Assembly: GCA_902494555.1 (NCBI GenBank)
Contig: CABUTR010000053.1
Span: 1-6,683, forward strand
DNA length: 6,683 bases
Direction: 5' to 3'
Source of the DNA: an uncultured Collinsella sp.
GTDB taxonomy: Bacteria > Actinomycetota > Coriobacteriia > Coriobacteriales > Coriobacteriaceae
Part shown: positions 5,763-6,683 of the stretch, one piece after another
Numbering within the stretch: the stretch's first letter is position 1
Layout: each line of letters opens with the position of its first letter
Notes under the pieces: generated by a model
What the model was told of the DNA's origin: nothing
What the model saw: only the letters and a program-made list of their open reading frames with translations
The model's database searches: none
Program-made: the position numbers and the translations under genes

Positions 5763-6509
5763 ATGAATGAGTGGAATGACATAGCGGTTTTGACGCCACC
5801 AGGCGATATCGACATCGCCACGGTGCCTGCGCTGCGTCGGCGGTTGGATGCTTTGATTGGCCGCGGCGTGCGTCGTGTCGTCATCAACTGTCAGGCTGTT
5901 AGCTTTATCGATTCGACGGGCTTGGCATTCCTGCTTACGCGCGCTCGTGAGCTCATGAGGCGAGAAGGCCTGCTTTCGCTCGTCAATGCATCAGGTGAAG
6001 TTGTTCGCTTTTTGGAGATTGCTCGTCTTGTCGATATTCTTCATGTCGCGGGGCCGGCACGGGAGTCTATTCCCGCCATTCCGGTGGGGGAGCTGCCTCG
6101 CTGGAGTAAGAGCGTCGAGGTCCGTCAGGGTATCGAGAATCTTCCATACTACCGACATCGCATCGCCGAACTCCTTGAATCGCTTCCGTTGCGCCGTGAC
6201 GAGCGCTACGATGTCGCATTGGCGTCGGGGGAGGCGCTGGGTAATGCCTATGACCATGCGGGCGGTATCGGGTGCGTCCTGACGGTTCAGGCCTATGGCG
6301 ATCGCGTTGTGGTTGAGGTGCTTGATCGAGGTGCCGGCTATTCTATCGATGAAACGAGCGAACCGGTCGCATCAGAGGAGCGCGGCCGTGGTATCAAGCT
6401 TATGCGTATGCTCGTCGATAACGTGGAGGTTGCTCGTCGTACGGACGGCGCCGGCACGCGCGTGCAGATGGTGAAGCTGTTTAGCGGAGCGCTGGAATCG
6501 TGTGCCTAG
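5763..6509 (+). CDS. STAS antagonist domain fused to RsbW-like HATPase kinase domain
   Basis: A 248-residue soluble protein joins the two opposing partners of a switch. Residues 1-97 form a STAS (anti-anti-sigma) domain with the phosphorylation motif FIDSTGLAFL, the expected acceptor being S51. Residues 115-238 form a HATPase of the anti-sigma kinase type: N box SGEALGNAYDHA with E157, N161 and H165, G1 box DRGAGYS (188-194) and G2 region ERGRGIKLMRMLVD (206-219). In most systems these are separate proteins, with kinase phosphorylating antagonist and an RsbU-like phosphatase reversing it. That phosphatase is the gene 78 bases upstream, so the pair is probably cotranscribed. ATG 5763 starts right before the STAS fold; an in-frame TTG at 5745 would add six residues, and neither has a strong ribosome site. 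The controlled target is not visible here. Confidence 0.93.
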   Translation: MNEWNDIAVLTPPGDIDIATVPALRRRLDALIGRGVRRVVINCQAVSFIDSTGLAFLLTRARELMRREGLLSLVNASGEVVRFLEIARLVDILHVAGPARESIPAIPVGELPRWSKSVEVRQGIENLPYYRHRIAELLESLPLRRDERYDVALASGEALGNAYDHAGGIGCVLTVQAYGDRVVVEVLDRGAGYSIDETSEPVASEERGRGIKLMRMLVDNVEVARRTDGAGTRVQMVKLFSGALESCA

Positions 6510-6556
6510 CCAATCGCTTTAGCGCGTTTAGCTACTAAGAACATGCGGCAGACAAG

Positions 6557-6602
6557 TTTTTTGAAAAAAGTACTTGCGTCTTTTGGACAACTCGCGTAAA
6601 TT
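6557..6602 (+). promoter_or_regulatory. Promoter of tRNA-Gly with the same A-tract block
   Basis: T6-G-A6 (6557-6569) is followed by GTAC and TTGC, repeating the tRNA-Leu promoter block at 20 of 21 positions. The -35 hexamer is TTGCGT (6574-6579); after 17 bases TAAATT (6597-6602) is a four-of-six -10. The tRNA begins 12 bases later, so the leader is only a few bases. Confidence 0.68.
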
Positions 6603-6614
6603 AATAACCCGCAA

Positions 6615-6683
6615 GCGGACATGGCTCAGTTGGTAGAGCACAACCTTGCCAAGGTTGGGGTCGCGGGTTCGAGCCCCGTTGTC
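6615..6683 (+). tRNA. trnG: tRNA-Gly (anticodon GCC), 3' end cut by window edge
   Basis: The acceptor 5' strand is GCGGACA (6615-6621); its 3' strand begins TGTC and is cut at the window end, with CGC still expected. The D stem is GCTC...GAGC, the anticodon arm CAACC-TTGCCAA-GGTTG with anticodon GCC, and the T arm GCGGG-TTCGAGC-CCCGT with one G-U pair. It reads the glycine codons GGC and GGU. No terminator is seen between the STAS-HATPase gene and this tRNA, so some read-through into it is possible besides its own promoter. Confidence 0.97.

Noticed and set aside
6510..6556. A terminator after the STAS-HATPase gene (small CGCTTTAGCG inverted repeat).
   Set aside because: The stem is only four pairs and no T-run follows.

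Overview
The window looks like chromosomal DNA of a moderately high-GC gut actinobacterium, most likely of class Coriobacteriia (Collinsella or a relative). This is an inference from codon bias toward C/G in third positions, a tRNA gene that encodes its own CCA, and the gene families present; no marker here proves it.

Layout. Positions 1-2592 hold the 3' end of a peptide ABC-transporter operon on the + strand: the C-terminal half of an OppC/DppC permease, then the two ATPases OppD and OppF, packed 2 and 0 bases apart. Positions 2593-3085 have no credible gene but are dense in secondary structure. They contain a 132-bp nested palindrome right behind oppF, a compact three-way-junction element, a small hairpin and a second nested palindrome of 125 bp. 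A promoter follows, then tRNA-Leu(GAG) and its intrinsic terminator. Next come two + strand genes of a partner-switching system: a PAS-GAF-GAF-like-PP2C phosphatase (RsbU/SpoIIE class) and a protein that fuses a STAS antagonist domain to an RsbW-like HATPase kinase domain. The window ends in tRNA-Gly(GCC), cut by the window edge.

How the genes work together. OppD and OppF supply ATP hydrolysis for peptide uptake through OppC and partners encoded upstream. The phosphatase probably senses a signal through its PAS/GAF domains and dephosphorylates a STAS serine. The second gene carries both that STAS domain and the opposing kinase on one chain, so the two genes may form a whole switch whose target (sigma factor or other) is not in the window.

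The most interesting item is the pair of long nested palindromes. Their stems differ in sequence but stay base-paired. When aligned in one orientation (first copy on the - strand, second on the + strand) they share unpaired, asymmetric motifs: ATTCCGCA on the 5' side, ATGNNCGAGGAC on the 3' side, and a C-GAA-G apex. They look like two members of one structured RNA or DNA-hairpin family that I cannot name.
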